A DNA stretch of 64,000 bases, from contig JANSWU010000005.1 of the NCBI GenBank assembly GCA_024743315.1, positions 124,001 through 188,000 on the forward strand. The letters run 5' to 3'. Source of the DNA: Hyphomonadaceae bacterium. GTDB lineage: Bacteria > Pseudomonadota > Alphaproteobacteria > Caulobacterales > Hyphomonadaceae. Both the position numbers and the translations under genes were made by a program. Of this stretch, positions 9,246-18,115 are shown piece by piece (the first letter of the stretch is position 1; each line of letters starts with the position of its first letter). The notes below the pieces were generated by a model. It made no database searches. It worked only from the letters and a program-made list of their open reading frames with translations, and was not told where the DNA came from.

Positions 9246-10244
9246 ATGTCCGAAGAAATGAAGATCGATCGCCGCGCAGTGCTCGCACTCGGAGCCGGGG
9301 CGGCCGCCATGGCCGGGCAGACCGCGTTCGCACAGACTGAGACTGCTGACGGTCCGGATCTCTCGGGTGTATCAATCCTGGTGACCGGCACTTCGTCCGG
9401 ATTTGGCCGGCTGGGGGTTGAATATTATGCCCGCCTCGGCGCCAAGGTCTTTGCCACCATGCGCAATGTGCCGCGCCCAGAAGCCGAGGAGCTGCGCGAT
9501 CTCGCCAGCACCGACAATCTCGATCTCAGCGTGATCGAAATCGATGTCACCTCGGATGAGCAGGTAAAGGCGGGCGTGGCTGAAGCGCTGGCGGCCAATG
9601 ATGGCAAGCTCGATGTCCTGGTCAACAATGCCGGGATCTCGGTTGGCGGGCCGGTCGAGGTGCAGGACATGGCGGCGACCAAGCTGATCTTCGACACCAA
9701 TGTCTATGGCTGCCACCGCATGGCGCTGGCGGCGCTGCCGAGCATGCGTGCCAATGGCGGCGGGCAGATTTTCAATATCTCTTCGCAGCTTGGCCGCCTG
9801 ATCATTCCGGGCTTCGGGCTCTACTCGTCCAGCAAGTTCGCGTTGGAAGCGATGAGCGAGCAAATGGCCTATGAACTGGTGCCGCATGGTGTGGATGTGA
9901 CGATCATTCAGCCGGGCGGGTATCCGACCAAAATCTGGTCGAACAATAATGACAATTCCGGACCGCTCAAAGCCCGCACCAGTGAGGACCTGTTGGCGGC
10001 CTATCCGGAGCTCACCGCAGGCATGGGCGAGCGCACCGGAGGCGGCTCAACCGATCCGATGGATGTGCCGCGCGCGATTGCCGAGATCATCGCCATGCCA
10101 AAAGGCACCCGTCCATTGCGCCGCGCGGTCCACCCGGTGGCGCGTCCGCAAGAGACGATCAATGACGTCTCCGCGCAGACCCAGATCGCCATGCTCGGCC
10201 AGTCTCCGCTCGGACCCTGGATTAAGGATGTGCTGGAGCGCTAA
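9246..10244 (+). CDS. Short-chain dehydrogenase/reductase with an N-terminal Tat-like signal
   Basis: 332 residues. The first 30 residues look like a twin-arginine signal (DRRAVLAL, then an Ala-rich core ending AFAQ). A classical SDR follows: TGTSSGFG (47-54, nucleotide site), NNAG (127-130), Ser179/180 and the catalytic Tyr193-x3-Lys197. SDRs normally act in the cytoplasm; export of a folded NAD(P)-loaded enzyme by Tat would explain the signal. TAGGAGG precedes the ATG. Substrate unknown; signal cleavage is inferred. Confidence 0.85.
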   Translation: MSEEMKIDRRAVLALGAGAAAMAGQTAFAQTETADGPDLSGVSILVTGTSSGFGRLGVEYYARLGAKVFATMRNVPRPEAEELRDLASTDNLDLSVIEIDVTSDEQVKAGVAEALAANDGKLDVLVNNAGISVGGPVEVQDMAATKLIFDTNVYGCHRMALAALPSMRANGGGQIFNISSQLGRLIIPGFGLYSSSKFALEAMSEQMAYELVPHGVDVTIIQPGGYPTKIWSNNNDNSGPLKARTSEDLLAAYPELTAGMGERTGGGSTDPMDVPRAIAEIIAMPKGTRPLRRAVHPVARPQETINDVSAQTQIAMLGQSPLGPWIKDVLER

Positions 10245-10269
10245 ACGAGAAACTCGGGCTTGGACAGGA

Positions 10270-11298
10270 CTACTCTTCGCCAAACAGCCCGCCTTGCAAG
10301 CCGTCTTGCGGAGCTGGAAGGCCGAGGCGTTTATAGGCGAGCGGCGCGGCCACCCGTCCGCGCGGGGTGCGGGCGACATAGCCCTTCTGCATCAAATAAG
10401 GCTCGATTACATCTTCGACGGCGTCACGCGCCTCTGACAGGGCGGCGGCGAGCGTATCGGCGCCAACCGGGCCGCCTGCATAGGTTTTGACCAACGCATC
10501 GAGATAACGCCGATCGAGCGCGTCCAGGCCATCATCATCAATCTGCAGACGCGCGAGGGCACTGGCGGCGGCGGCGCGGTCAATTTGCGTGCCGTCGGCT
10601 TCGGCGAAATCCCGGACTCGGCGCAGCAGGCGCAGGGCGATGCGCGGGGTGCCCCGGGCACGTTTGGCGATCTCAACCGCGCCGTCTTCAGTGATCGGCG
10701 CGCCGAGCTTGCGCGCCGCCGCCATGACGATTGTGGACAGGGTTTCGGGCGTGTAGAAATCAAGCCGCAGCGGGATGCCGAACCGGTCGCGCAATGGCGT
10801 TGCGAGCAGGCCGGCGCGGGTGGTCGCTCCGACCAGCGTAAACGGGCTGAGATCGAGCCGCACCGAGCGCGCCGCCGGGCCTTCGCCGATGACGATATCG
10901 ACCGCATAATCTTCCATGGCCGGGTAGAGGACTTCTTCGACGGCAGGTGGAAGACGATGGATTTCGTCAATGAACAGGACATCGTTCGGTTCGAGATTGG
11001 TGAGGATCGCGACCAGGTCTCCGGCCTTGGCGATGACCGGGCCTGAGGTGGCGCGAAAGCCGACGCCGAGTTCCTTGGACAGGATTTGCGCCAGCGTCGT
11101 CTTGCCGAGTCCCGGCGGGCCGAACAGCAGCGTATGGTCCAAGGCTTCGCCGCGCCGGCTCGCGGCTTCGACATAGACGCGCAGGTTCGCCTTCAGCTCA
11201 TCCTGACCGACATAATCATCAAAGCTCTGCGGCCGCAGCGCCCGGTCGAGCGCTTCGCCCGCCTGTATTTCGGGATCGGTCAGCGTGCCGTCTCTCAT
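10270..11298 (-). CDS. ruvB: Holliday junction branch migration ATPase RuvB
   Basis: AAA+ motor that drives branch migration with RuvA. 342 residues, with Walker [10 protein letters not shown] (60-68), Walker B FIDEIHR, the sensor segment GATTRAGLL and a C-terminal winged helix. Last gene of ruvC-ruvA-ruvB; its start overlaps the ruvA stop by four bases. Confidence 0.98.
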   Translation of the reverse strand: MRDGTLTDPEIQAGEALDRALRPQSFDDYVGQDELKANLRVYVEAASRRGEALDHTLLFGPPGLGKTTLAQILSKELGVGFRATSGPVIAKAGDLVAILTNLEPNDVLFIDEIHRLPPAVEEVLYPAMEDYAVDIVIGEGPAARSVRLDLSPFTLVGATTRAGLLATPLRDRFGIPLRLDFYTPETLSTIVMAAARKLGAPITEDGAVEIAKRARGTPRIALRLLRRVRDFAEADGTQIDRAAAASALARLQIDDDGLDALDRRYLDALVKTYAGGPVGADTLAAALSEARDAVEDVIEPYLMQKGYVARTPRGRVAAPLAYKRLGLPAPQDGLQGGLFGEE

Positions 11299-11918
11299 GC
11301 CGGGCTCAATTCTTTCAAGGCGGCTTTGATCAGCGCGCCGGTCTCAGCGTCGGGGACATCCCGCGACGCGGTGGCCACCGCCCGGGCCGCTTCAGACTGG
11401 GAATAGCCAAGGTTAATCAAAGCTGAAATTGCTTCGCCGCGGGCCCCGGTTTTGAGCTCGCTGGCAGCGGCGACGCTGCCGCTCGGATCCGCGGTGAACT
11501 TGCCGAACCGGCCCATGGGTGGCGGCTTGCCGGAGAGCTCGCCAATGATCCGTTCGGCGAGCTTTTTCCCGACGCCTTTGGCGCGAGTGATCGTCGCCGC
11601 ATCGCCGAGGGCGAGGGCATCCATCAGCTCGGGCGCGCTGATCGCATCCATGATCGCCATGGCCGACTTGCCAGCGACACCCGGCACATCCTGAAGTCGC
11701 ACGAACCAGGCGCGCTCTTCATCAGAGCCAAAAGCGAACAGCGTGATCGAGTTTTCAGTGACGCGGGTCTCAATGAAAACTTCGGATTCGGTGCCGACCG
11801 TGAGTTTTGACAAAAGGCGTGAACCGGCGAGCGCGACATAGCCGACGCCATTGACGTCGATCATGACTGAATCTGTGCCGAGCGCGGCGACCGTGCCGCG
11901 GAGACGTCCGATAATCAT
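11295..11918 (-). CDS. ruvA: Holliday junction binding protein RuvA
   Basis: 207 residues: N-terminal OB domain ([10 protein letters not shown]), helix-hairpin-helix pair ([12 protein letters not shown] and [13 protein letters not shown]) and the small C-terminal domain that contacts RuvB ([16 protein letters not shown]). Binds four-way junctions and recruits RuvB. Overlaps both ruvC and ruvB by four bases, giving a tightly coupled operon. Confidence 0.97.
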   Translation of the reverse strand: MIIGRLRGTVAALGTDSVMIDVNGVGYVALAGSRLLSKLTVGTESEVFIETRVTENSITLFAFGSDEERAWFVRLQDVPGVAGKSAMAIMDAISAPELMDALALGDAATITRAKGVGKKLAERIIGELSGKPPPMGRFGKFTADPSGSVAAASELKTGARGEAISALINLGYSQSEAARAVATASRDVPDAETGALIKAALKELSPA

Positions 11919-12418
11919 GCCGCCCCTTTGATTTGTTTGTGCGGTAAATTATGCGCCGTACAGATGGCGCAGGCGAGCGCGTCGGCGGCGTCGGCTTTCA
12001 TTTTTCCGGCGCGTGGCAGCAGGCGGGCAATCATGAATTGAATCTGGTCCTTGTCCGCTTTGCCGGTACCGACAATCGCCCGCTTGATCGCGGTGGGCGC
12101 AAATTCGGAGACTTCCAGGCCATGGAAAGACAGAGACGTCATCGCCGCGCCGCGGGCCTGGCCGAGCTTGAGGGCTGAACGCGGATTGGCGTTGACGATG
12201 GTCTCTTCACAGCCGGCATAATCGGGCCGGTGATCCTCGATGAGTTTGCCGACGGCGTGGAAAATGCCAGCCAAGCGATCGGCCATGGGCAAGTCGGGAT
12301 CGATATTGATGACGCCGTGGCCGACATGGCTCAGGCGCGATCCAGCCAAATCAATGACGCCCCATCCGGTATGTCGCAGGCCCGGATCGATGCCGAGAAT
12401 TCGAATCGCTTCGCTCAT
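11915..12418 (-). CDS. ruvC: Holliday junction resolvase RuvC
   Basis: 167-residue endonuclease that cuts Holliday junctions symmetrically. The RNase H-like core begins ILGIDPGLRHTGWG with the catalytic Asp11, and further acidic ligands lie in CEETIV and DAADALACAIC. First gene of the ruv operon. CATACGC (12416-12422) and GCGTATG (12434-12440) form an inverted repeat across the start codon that could affect translation, though this may be chance. Confidence 0.97.
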   Translation of the reverse strand: MSEAIRILGIDPGLRHTGWGVIDLAGSRLSHVGHGVINIDPDLPMADRLAGIFHAVGKLIEDHRPDYAGCEETIVNANPRSALKLGQARGAAMTSLSFHGLEVSEFAPTAIKRAIVGTGKADKDQIQFMIARLLPRAGKMKADAADALACAICTAHNLPHKQIKGAA

Positions 12419-12472
12419 ACGCTTTGTATTAGCGCGTATGGTTAAGAACGTCTTGTTGTTTTCGTGTTTTGT

Positions 12473-13477
12473 TCACGTGGTGAGCAGCGGCGCTGCGGAA
12501 ACGTCGCGATCGGCGCACTTGATCACTGTGGGGGCGTGCGCGCCATCCCAGTTGCTTGGATGGATAAAGCTGCGCCCGAACCAGGGGTGCTCGACATCAT
12601 TGAAGATGGTCATCAGCCATTCCAGGGCCGCCATGCCGGCCGGGTTTCGGCGCACCCGTTCTGTATAGGTGATCCAGAACTCAATCGGCGCCGCAGGCGG
12701 GAGCGCCATCGGCACCAAGGCGGGATCCAGCTCAGCCGCATAGGTTGGCATGACGGCAATGCCGCCGCCATATTGGCATAATGTCAGCAGCGCGGTGCTT
12801 GAATTGGTGATGGTTGAATAATCAATAAACTCTTTGAGTTCCTTGATATTCTTCGACCAGCGTTCGGCCTGATGGACGTAATCACTGTGCATCAGCAATT
12901 TGTGCTTCTGCATGTCGAAGACAGTTTGTGGCGGCGGGTTGGTCTGCAGATACGCCTCGGATGCGAAACAGATATAATGCAGCGTTCCAAGCCGTTGTGA
13001 GATGACCTCGGGATGCTTCGGCTTTTCGAACACGATGGCAAGATCGGCCTCGCGATCGACGACATCTTCCTCCTTAGCGAGCCCCACTTCCAGATCGATT
13101 TGTAAGTTCGGAAGGGTCTGATGGAAGGCAGGCAAATGGCGCGCCAGCCAGTGCGGGCCAAGGCCATCGCTGGCTTTGATCTTGATCGCGCCAGCGACGC
13201 TGGTGTCTGTGTGAGAGACTTGATCGCCGACCGTGTCGACCAGGCCTTGCATCTGTTCGACCAGGTCCATCAGGCGTTTGCCTGCCGCGGTCAGCTCGAC
13301 GCCGCGTTTTGATCTAGAGAACAGTTTTGTGCCTAATTCGCGCTCCAGATCATTAATTCGGCGGCTGATTGTGGGCGCCGATTCACCGAGCGTTTTCGAA
13401 GCCGCCGTCATGCTTTGGGCATCCGCCACGAGGCGAAACACCCGCAATCGGTCCCAATTGAAACGCTCGGACAGCAA
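12473..13477 (-). CDS. LysR family transcriptional regulator
   Basis: 334 residues. The N-terminal winged helix (about 5-65) contains FRLVADAQSMTAASKTLG, then the recognition helix SAPTISRRINDLE and LFSRSKRGVELTAAGKRL; the rest is the periplasmic-binding-like effector domain. No in-frame ATG exists above; the first usable start after the upstream in-frame stop is TTG at 13477. Targets are unknown; the nearest neighbours are ruvC and a small ORF. Confidence 0.88.
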   Translation of the reverse strand: MLSERFNWDRLRVFRLVADAQSMTAASKTLGESAPTISRRINDLERELGTKLFSRSKRGVELTAAGKRLMDLVEQMQGLVDTVGDQVSHTDTSVAGAIKIKASDGLGPHWLARHLPAFHQTLPNLQIDLEVGLAKEEDVVDREADLAIVFEKPKHPEVISQRLGTLHYICFASEAYLQTNPPPQTVFDMQKHKLLMHSDYVHQAERWSKNIKELKEFIDYSTITNSSTALLTLCQYGGGIAVMPTYAAELDPALVPMALPPAAPIEFWITYTERVRRNPAGMAALEWLMTIFNDVEHPWFGRSFIHPSNWDGAHAPTVIKCADRDVSAAPLLTT

Positions 13478-13648
13478 CGGCGCGACACTCCATTAAAACT
13501 TCGTTAAATCCAAGTGTTGCGCACCAAGCTCATATAATCCAGCTTAAAACTGCATTTCCGCGGAATGTATCTACAGTTCACAATTCTCTTAAACTTTTAG
13601 ATACGCCTATCTGCTTTCTGAGCGGCACATAAAGACGAGATTTGAGAG

Positions 13649-13849
13649 ATGCTGAAACGGGTTGGCGAGTCTGAGAAATTAGACCGCATTCTGGCGCTCA
13701 TGAGATTGCTGCAAAGCCATCTTGAGGAGGCAGACTTTGATATTACAGAATTTGAGGAAGTCGAGATCTTCCTCGACCTTGCATTGGCAGCAGGGGCCCG
13801 GCGCAGCGCCGAGCATCTAATCGATGCCAGTGATGAGATACTCGGCTAG
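13649..13849 (+). CDS. Small acidic protein of unknown function (66 aa)
   Basis: Predicted mostly helical and strongly acidic in the second half (HLEEADFDITEFEEVEIFLD). No family recognised. A purine-rich GAGATTTGAGAG precedes the ATG and the codon usage resembles the neighbours. It is convergent with the MucR-like regulator, with eight bases between the stops. Could be a real small protein or a chance frame. Confidence 0.5.
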   Translation: MLKRVGESEKLDRILALMRLLQSHLEEADFDITEFEEVEIFLDLALAAGARRSAEHLIDASDEILG

Positions 13850-13857
13850 GGGTATGC

Positions 13858-14271
13858 TCAGCTGGCCGACTTGCCGAGGCCAATCTTCTTCGCAAAATCC
13901 GAGCGACGTCGGGCATATTCCGGCGCGACCATAGGATAATCTGCTGGCAGACCCCAACGCTTACGATATTGGTCTGGGGTGAGATTGTAGCGCGTTCGCA
14001 AATACCGCTTGAGCATTTTCAGCTTCGCACCGTCTTCCAAACAGATAATATAATGATCCGTCACGGACTTCTTGATCGGCACCGCCGGTTCTGGTTTGGG
14101 CGCGACAACTTCGTCTTGCGCCAATTCCCCGAGCTTTTGATGAACCTGGGTCAGCAAGGCTGGCAGGTCAGCGGCGCTGATCGCATTATTGCTAACATAG
14201 GCCGCGACAATATCTGACGCATGGGTCAACAGGTCCAGCCGTGAAATATTTACTTGTGTTTCCGAACTCAT
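13858..14271 (-). CDS. MucR/Ros family regulator with a degenerate zinc finger
   Basis: 137 residues. The C-terminal half fits MucR/Ros: CLEDGAKLKMLKRYLRTRYN, then TPDQYRKRWGLPADYPMVAP. These proteins bind AT-rich promoters and often silence genes in alphaproteobacteria. Of the usual four zinc ligands only Cys77 remains: the second Cys is Asp80 and the two His positions are Tyr90 and Arg94. Some MucR relatives are known to fold without zinc. The 180 bp upstream is AT-rich, consistent with autoregulation, but no defined site was seen. Confidence 0.88.
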   Translation of the reverse strand: MSSETQVNISRLDLLTHASDIVAAYVSNNAISAADLPALLTQVHQKLGELAQDEVVAPKPEPAVPIKKSVTDHYIICLEDGAKLKMLKRYLRTRYNLTPDQYRKRWGLPADYPMVAPEYARRRSDFAKKIGLGKSAS

Positions 14272-14451
14272 GGTACTTGAGTAGGAAGTAGAAATCTATC
14301 TTGTCTATGGTTTTACGGTAAAAACTGATTGGATTTCAAAATTTTTAGTTCAGCGAAATGCTGTGTTTCAGTGCAAATGTAATCAAATTTGATTAGAGAA
14401 TGAAAATTCGCAATCTGCAATACTTTGTCTGTATGAAATGAACACTAGGTA

Positions 14452-15282
14452 TCAAGATTGCCATTTTGCGGGGCGTTTCTCAAGGAAAGCGGCGATCGCC
14501 TCTTTATAGTCGGGGGCGCGTACCATTTCGGCAAGCAAATCATTGGCTTCACGCACCGAGCTGCCAACGTCGCGATGATAATCGAGATAGGTCTGGCGCT
14601 TGGATTGATGCAGCGCCGCCGGCGACACGCGCTGAATCAGGTCGCGCGCATAGGCGCGTGTTTCGGTGATCAAAGCGTCGCGCGGCACAAGCTGATGGAT
14701 CAGGCCAATCGCGTGCGCTTCATCGGTCAGAAACTTACGGCTGGAGATGAGCAACTCGATTGCCCGCGCGCCTCCAATCAAGCGGGGCAACAACCAAGAC
14801 AATCCATATTCGGCCGGCAAGTTGAGGGGGCCATGCGCCGTGGTCAGTTTTGCGCCCGGTACGGCAAACCGGATATCGGCATAGCAGGCAAGTACCAGGC
14901 CAACCCCGGCGGCAGCGCCGTTGATCGCACAGATGACCGGTTTGGACAGCGCAAAGTGATAGGCGAAATCTTCACGAAAGGCCGCGAAGCTCGGATCACC
15001 CGGCGTGGCGAGATCCGGCGCTGTGCCGGCATCATAGCTGCCGGATTTGGAATGCCCGTCGAGCGCCTGTGCATCGCCGCCGACGCAGAATTTGTCGCCG
15101 CTTCCCGTCACTAGGATCACCCGCACTTCAGGATCGGTCTCGGCGCGCTCCAGCAAGTGTCGATATTCGGTGTGCATCCGCCCGGTCCAGGCATTGGCGC
15201 GATGCGGCCGATTTAGGCAGATCGTGGCAATCTGTTCCGAGACCTCGTAAGTGGTCGCTTTCAGGTCGAGCGGCGCGGTCAT
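14452..15282 (-). CDS. Enoyl-CoA hydratase/isomerase family protein
   Basis: 276 residues with the crotonase fold: NRPHRANAWTG near the start, the oxyanion-hole segments DKFCVGGDAQAL and CAINGAAAGVGLVLACYADI, and a C-terminal helical trimerisation region. The usual QPEI catalytic segment is replaced by HGPLNLPAEYG, so it may not be a simple hydratase. It lies three bases after the flavin monooxygenase on the same strand and is almost certainly co-transcribed with it. Confidence 0.87.
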   Translation of the reverse strand: MTAPLDLKATTYEVSEQIATICLNRPHRANAWTGRMHTEYRHLLERAETDPEVRVILVTGSGDKFCVGGDAQALDGHSKSGSYDAGTAPDLATPGDPSFAAFREDFAYHFALSKPVICAINGAAAGVGLVLACYADIRFAVPGAKLTTAHGPLNLPAEYGLSWLLPRLIGGARAIELLISSRKFLTDEAHAIGLIHQLVPRDALITETRAYARDLIQRVSPAALHQSKRQTYLDYHRDVGSSVREANDLLAEMVRAPDYKEAIAAFLEKRPAKWQS

Positions 15283-15285
15283 TTC

Positions 15286-17079
15286 TTAGGTAAAGTCCAA
15301 ACCGTCGAACCGGCCCGAGTCGCGCCATTGGGCGATGTGCGCGAAAAACGCTTTCGCCCCACCGGGATGGCCCAGCTGATGGCGGTTTTTCTCGGTCAGG
15401 CCGGCCCCCTCATTATTGTAATAGCCTGGCGTGCATTCGGTGTTGCCAATCATCATGCCCTGGCCGCTGAGGACCAGGCTGACCCAGGCGTCTTGTGCCG
15501 CTAGGGTCGGCTCAACTTGTTGGAAGCCATTGGTTTCGGCATGCGCCACAACCGTGCTGATCGTATTGGCGTGATCGACAATATTATGCGGTACATTGGA
15601 AATCAGATTGGCCGCCTGGCTCGGCTGCACGATAAAGGCATTCGGGAAGCCGTGAACGTGCACACCGTGTAGGGTGCGCATGCCCTGCGCCCAGGCTTCC
15701 GAAAGCGCCACGCCGTTCCGGCCGACCGGATCAAATCCTGCCCGGGCGGTATAATCAGACCCGACTTCAAAGCCGGAGGCGTAGATGATGCAATCGACTT
15801 GGTATTCTTCGCCATTCGCAATCAAGCCGTTTTCGGTGATCCGTTCGACGCCTTTGCCATCCGTGTGAATCAGCCGTGCGCCAGGTTCGTTGAAGGCCTG
15901 CAAATATTGGTCATGAAAGCAGGGGCGTTTGCACAGCTGGCGATACCAGGCTTTCAAATTCTCCGCCGTCTCTTTGTCATTGACCACGGTTTCGCAGCGC
16001 TTACGGATCTCTTCCATCTTCTCGAAGTCAGCATCTTCAAACGCTTCCAGCAGGGTTTCCGGGGACCATTGCGTTGGAGGCATGGCCCGCACTTTTTCGC
16101 GAATCCGGCGGGACAATTCGGTCCAGCCGTCCATGACATAGTCTTCTTCCGGGAAGCCCTGGGACTGGTTGTCGACAAAATTATCGTACCAACGCTGCTG
16201 CCAGCCAGGGCTGGCAATGCTGTCAAACCATTCGCGATCAATTGGCTCATTGTTGCGGACATCGACCGAAGACGGCGTGCGTTGAAAGACAAGCAGCTCC
16301 TTCGCGGCCTTGGCGAGATGCGGGACGCATTGCACTGCCGTCGCGCCGGTGCCGATAATGGCCACGCGCTTGTCTTTCAGTCTGTCCATCGGCGCGCCGT
16401 CGGGCGAACCGCCGGTATAGGCATAATCCCAGCGGCTGGTATGGAAGGCCTTGCCCTTGAAGGTCTCGACACCGTCTATGCCGGGCAGTTTTGCGACATG
16501 TAGCGGACCGGTGCCCATGCCGATATATTTGGCCGTAAACGCATCGCCGCGCGAGGTTTTGACGAGCCAGTGTTTGGCGTCGTCCTGCCATTCAAGGCCA
16601 GTGACCTCAGTATGAAACAGGGCCTGATCATAAAGCCCGAATTGCTGCCCGATGCGCCCGCAATGATCGCGGATCTCTGGTGCGTGGACATATTTCTCGC
16701 TCGGCATGTGCCCGGTTTCTTCAAGCAAGGGCAGATAAATCATCGAGGCGGTGTCGCATTGCGCGCCGGGATAGCGGTTCCAATACCAGGTGCCGCCGAA
16801 ATCACCGCCTTTTTCAATGATCCGCACACTGTCAATGCCGGCTTGTTTCAGGCGAGCGCCCACGACCAGGCCCGCAAACCCGCCGCCAATGAAGGCGAAG
16901 GTGACATGATCTGTCACCGGCTCGCGGTCTGTCCAAGGCGTGTATGGATCAGCGGCCAGATCATCGAACGTGCCTTCCAGGCGGACATATTGCGCATTGC
17001 CATCCGCGCGCAGGCGCTTGTCACGTTCCTCAGCGTATTTCTGTTTCAAAGCGTCTTTGTCGAGTGTCGACACGGTCAT
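15286..17079 (-). CDS. Baeyer-Villiger-type flavin monooxygenase
   Basis: 597 residues. The FAD site GGGFAG (65-70), GGTWYWNRYPG (95-105), the Baeyer-Villiger fingerprint FKGKAFHTSRWD (207-218: F-x-G-x3-H-x3-W-D) and the NADPH site GTGATA (243-248) are all present. Such enzymes insert oxygen next to a ketone to give esters or lactones. The frame is open to 17358, but the ATG at 17079 is preceded by AGGGAG. It is divergent from a lipoprotein gene with a 20-bp palindrome between. Substrate unknown; nearby P450 and crotonase genes suggest cyclic or terpenoid ketones. Confidence 0.93.
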   Translation of the reverse strand: MTVSTLDKDALKQKYAEERDKRLRADGNAQYVRLEGTFDDLAADPYTPWTDREPVTDHVTFAFIGGGFAGLVVGARLKQAGIDSVRIIEKGGDFGGTWYWNRYPGAQCDTASMIYLPLLEETGHMPSEKYVHAPEIRDHCGRIGQQFGLYDQALFHTEVTGLEWQDDAKHWLVKTSRGDAFTAKYIGMGTGPLHVAKLPGIDGVETFKGKAFHTSRWDYAYTGGSPDGAPMDRLKDKRVAIIGTGATAVQCVPHLAKAAKELLVFQRTPSSVDVRNNEPIDREWFDSIASPGWQQRWYDNFVDNQSQGFPEEDYVMDGWTELSRRIREKVRAMPPTQWSPETLLEAFEDADFEKMEEIRKRCETVVNDKETAENLKAWYRQLCKRPCFHDQYLQAFNEPGARLIHTDGKGVERITENGLIANGEEYQVDCIIYASGFEVGSDYTARAGFDPVGRNGVALSEAWAQGMRTLHGVHVHGFPNAFIVQPSQAANLISNVPHNIVDHANTISTVVAHAETNGFQQVEPTLAAQDAWVSLVLSGQGMMIGNTECTPGYYNNEGAGLTEKNRHQLGHPGGAKAFFAHIAQWRDSGRFDGLDFT

Positions 17080-17177
17080 TTTAGTCTCCCTTACACGCAT
17101 ACTGTCAGAGTGTTTCCCGCAGGGAAGCCAAGCCTCGATCCAAATATGTCCTCCGGACTGGCCCAATTTGGTCTCAT

Positions 17178-17197
17178 TTGTGAGCGTTTGCTTACAA
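17178..17197. promoter_or_regulatory. 20-bp near-perfect palindrome, candidate operator
   Basis: TTGTGAGC, GTTT, GCTTACAA: the two eight-base arms differ from perfect inversion at one position. It lies between the divergent starts of the Baeyer-Villiger monooxygenase (17079) and the lipoprotein (17223), as expected for a TetR-type operator. No cognate regulator is adjacent. Confidence 0.5.
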
Positions 17198-17222
17198 TCA
17201 AATTCTGAGGAGGACCCCACCC

Positions 17223-17993
17223 ATGACCCTGAAATCCCTGACCGCGATTGCGGTCGTCTTCGCTCTTGGAGCTTGCGCCACAAGTCTACAGACCACATCC
17301 GGTGCCGATTATCTGGCGCGCTATGATGCCAGTCACGAGATTGCCAATGGCGCGCCAACCGATGTCGATGACGATGTTCGACGCATCGCTGCGATCGAGC
17401 CCAACCTGAATTTTCCGGCGCGGATTGGCCTTGCCCGTATTGACCGCGGCGCGCTCACCGCGCTGCCGGTAGATGAAGCAAGGATCTGGCAGGACCTCGC
17501 TGCAGAGATGGGTCCTGATTATGGCGAGTTTGTTCCCGTTAGTCCCTTGATCGCTTCAATGGTTGGGGAACCGGCCGCTCCCGGTATGGACCGCGCCGCG
17601 GCAATCATCGCCAATATTCGCCGCGGGGCCGCGCGCCAGCATCTCGATTATGTGCTGACCTATGAAGTCGGTTCGAGCCATAATGAGAAAGCCAATGCCT
17701 TGGCCCTGGCGGATCTGACGATTATCGGAATGTTCGTCTTGCCGAGCCGAACCATTGAGGTTGAGGCGACAGCGAACGGGCTCCTGCTCGATGTCCGGAC
17801 GGGTTACCCTTATGCGACGCTGACCACGCATGCAGAGAAATCCGGAATCAGTCGCGCGGTCTCTGAATGGTCCACCAGCCTCGACTATGCCGACACGGCC
17901 GAAGAGCGTGCGGTCGCCGAACTCGCGGAGGAATTTGGCGAGTCGATGGACGCACTTGTGCTGCGCGCGCTCCAGATGGCCAATGCAGGGTGA
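17223..17993 (+). CDS. Putative lipoprotein of unknown function
   Basis: 256 residues. A signal peptide ends in a lipobox, LGAC, at about residues 15-18, so the mature protein would be lipid-anchored at Cys18. The mature part is mixed alpha/beta, with ARQHLDYVLTYEVGSS in the middle and an acidic C-terminal helix (DTAEERAVAELAEEFGES). No family recognised. TGAGGAGG precedes the ATG. It shares its upstream region with the divergent flavin monooxygenase. Confidence 0.75.
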   Translation: MTLKSLTAIAVVFALGACATSLQTTSGADYLARYDASHEIANGAPTDVDDDVRRIAAIEPNLNFPARIGLARIDRGALTALPVDEARIWQDLAAEMGPDYGEFVPVSPLIASMVGEPAAPGMDRAAAIIANIRRGAARQHLDYVLTYEVGSSHNEKANALALADLTIIGMFVLPSRTIEVEATANGLLLDVRTGYPYATLTTHAEKSGISRAVSEWSTSLDYADTAEERAVAELAEEFGESMDALVLRALQMANAG

Positions 17994-18115
17994 CCTAAAG
18001 ACAGGCTGTGCGAAGCGCGGGTCTTTCGCTATTCTCATCGAAGAGCCCGCGCACCGCGTTCAAAAACACATTCATACATAGGGTGCGCTCGGCGAGGTCG
18101 AGGGAGGCATGACCT

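Noticed and set aside
12416-12440. Inverted repeat across the ruvC start, considered as an operator
   Set aside because: Seven-base arms with an 11-base gap and the start codon inside one arm; chance cannot be excluded.
15799-16503. Plus-strand frame opposite the Baeyer-Villiger gene
   Set aside because: Shadow of an intact gene with all cofactor motifs.
18016-18051. Hairpin CGCGGG/CCCGCG between the lipoprotein and P450 genes, considered as a terminator
   Set aside because: No T-run on either side and the stem is interrupted; kept as uncertain structure only.
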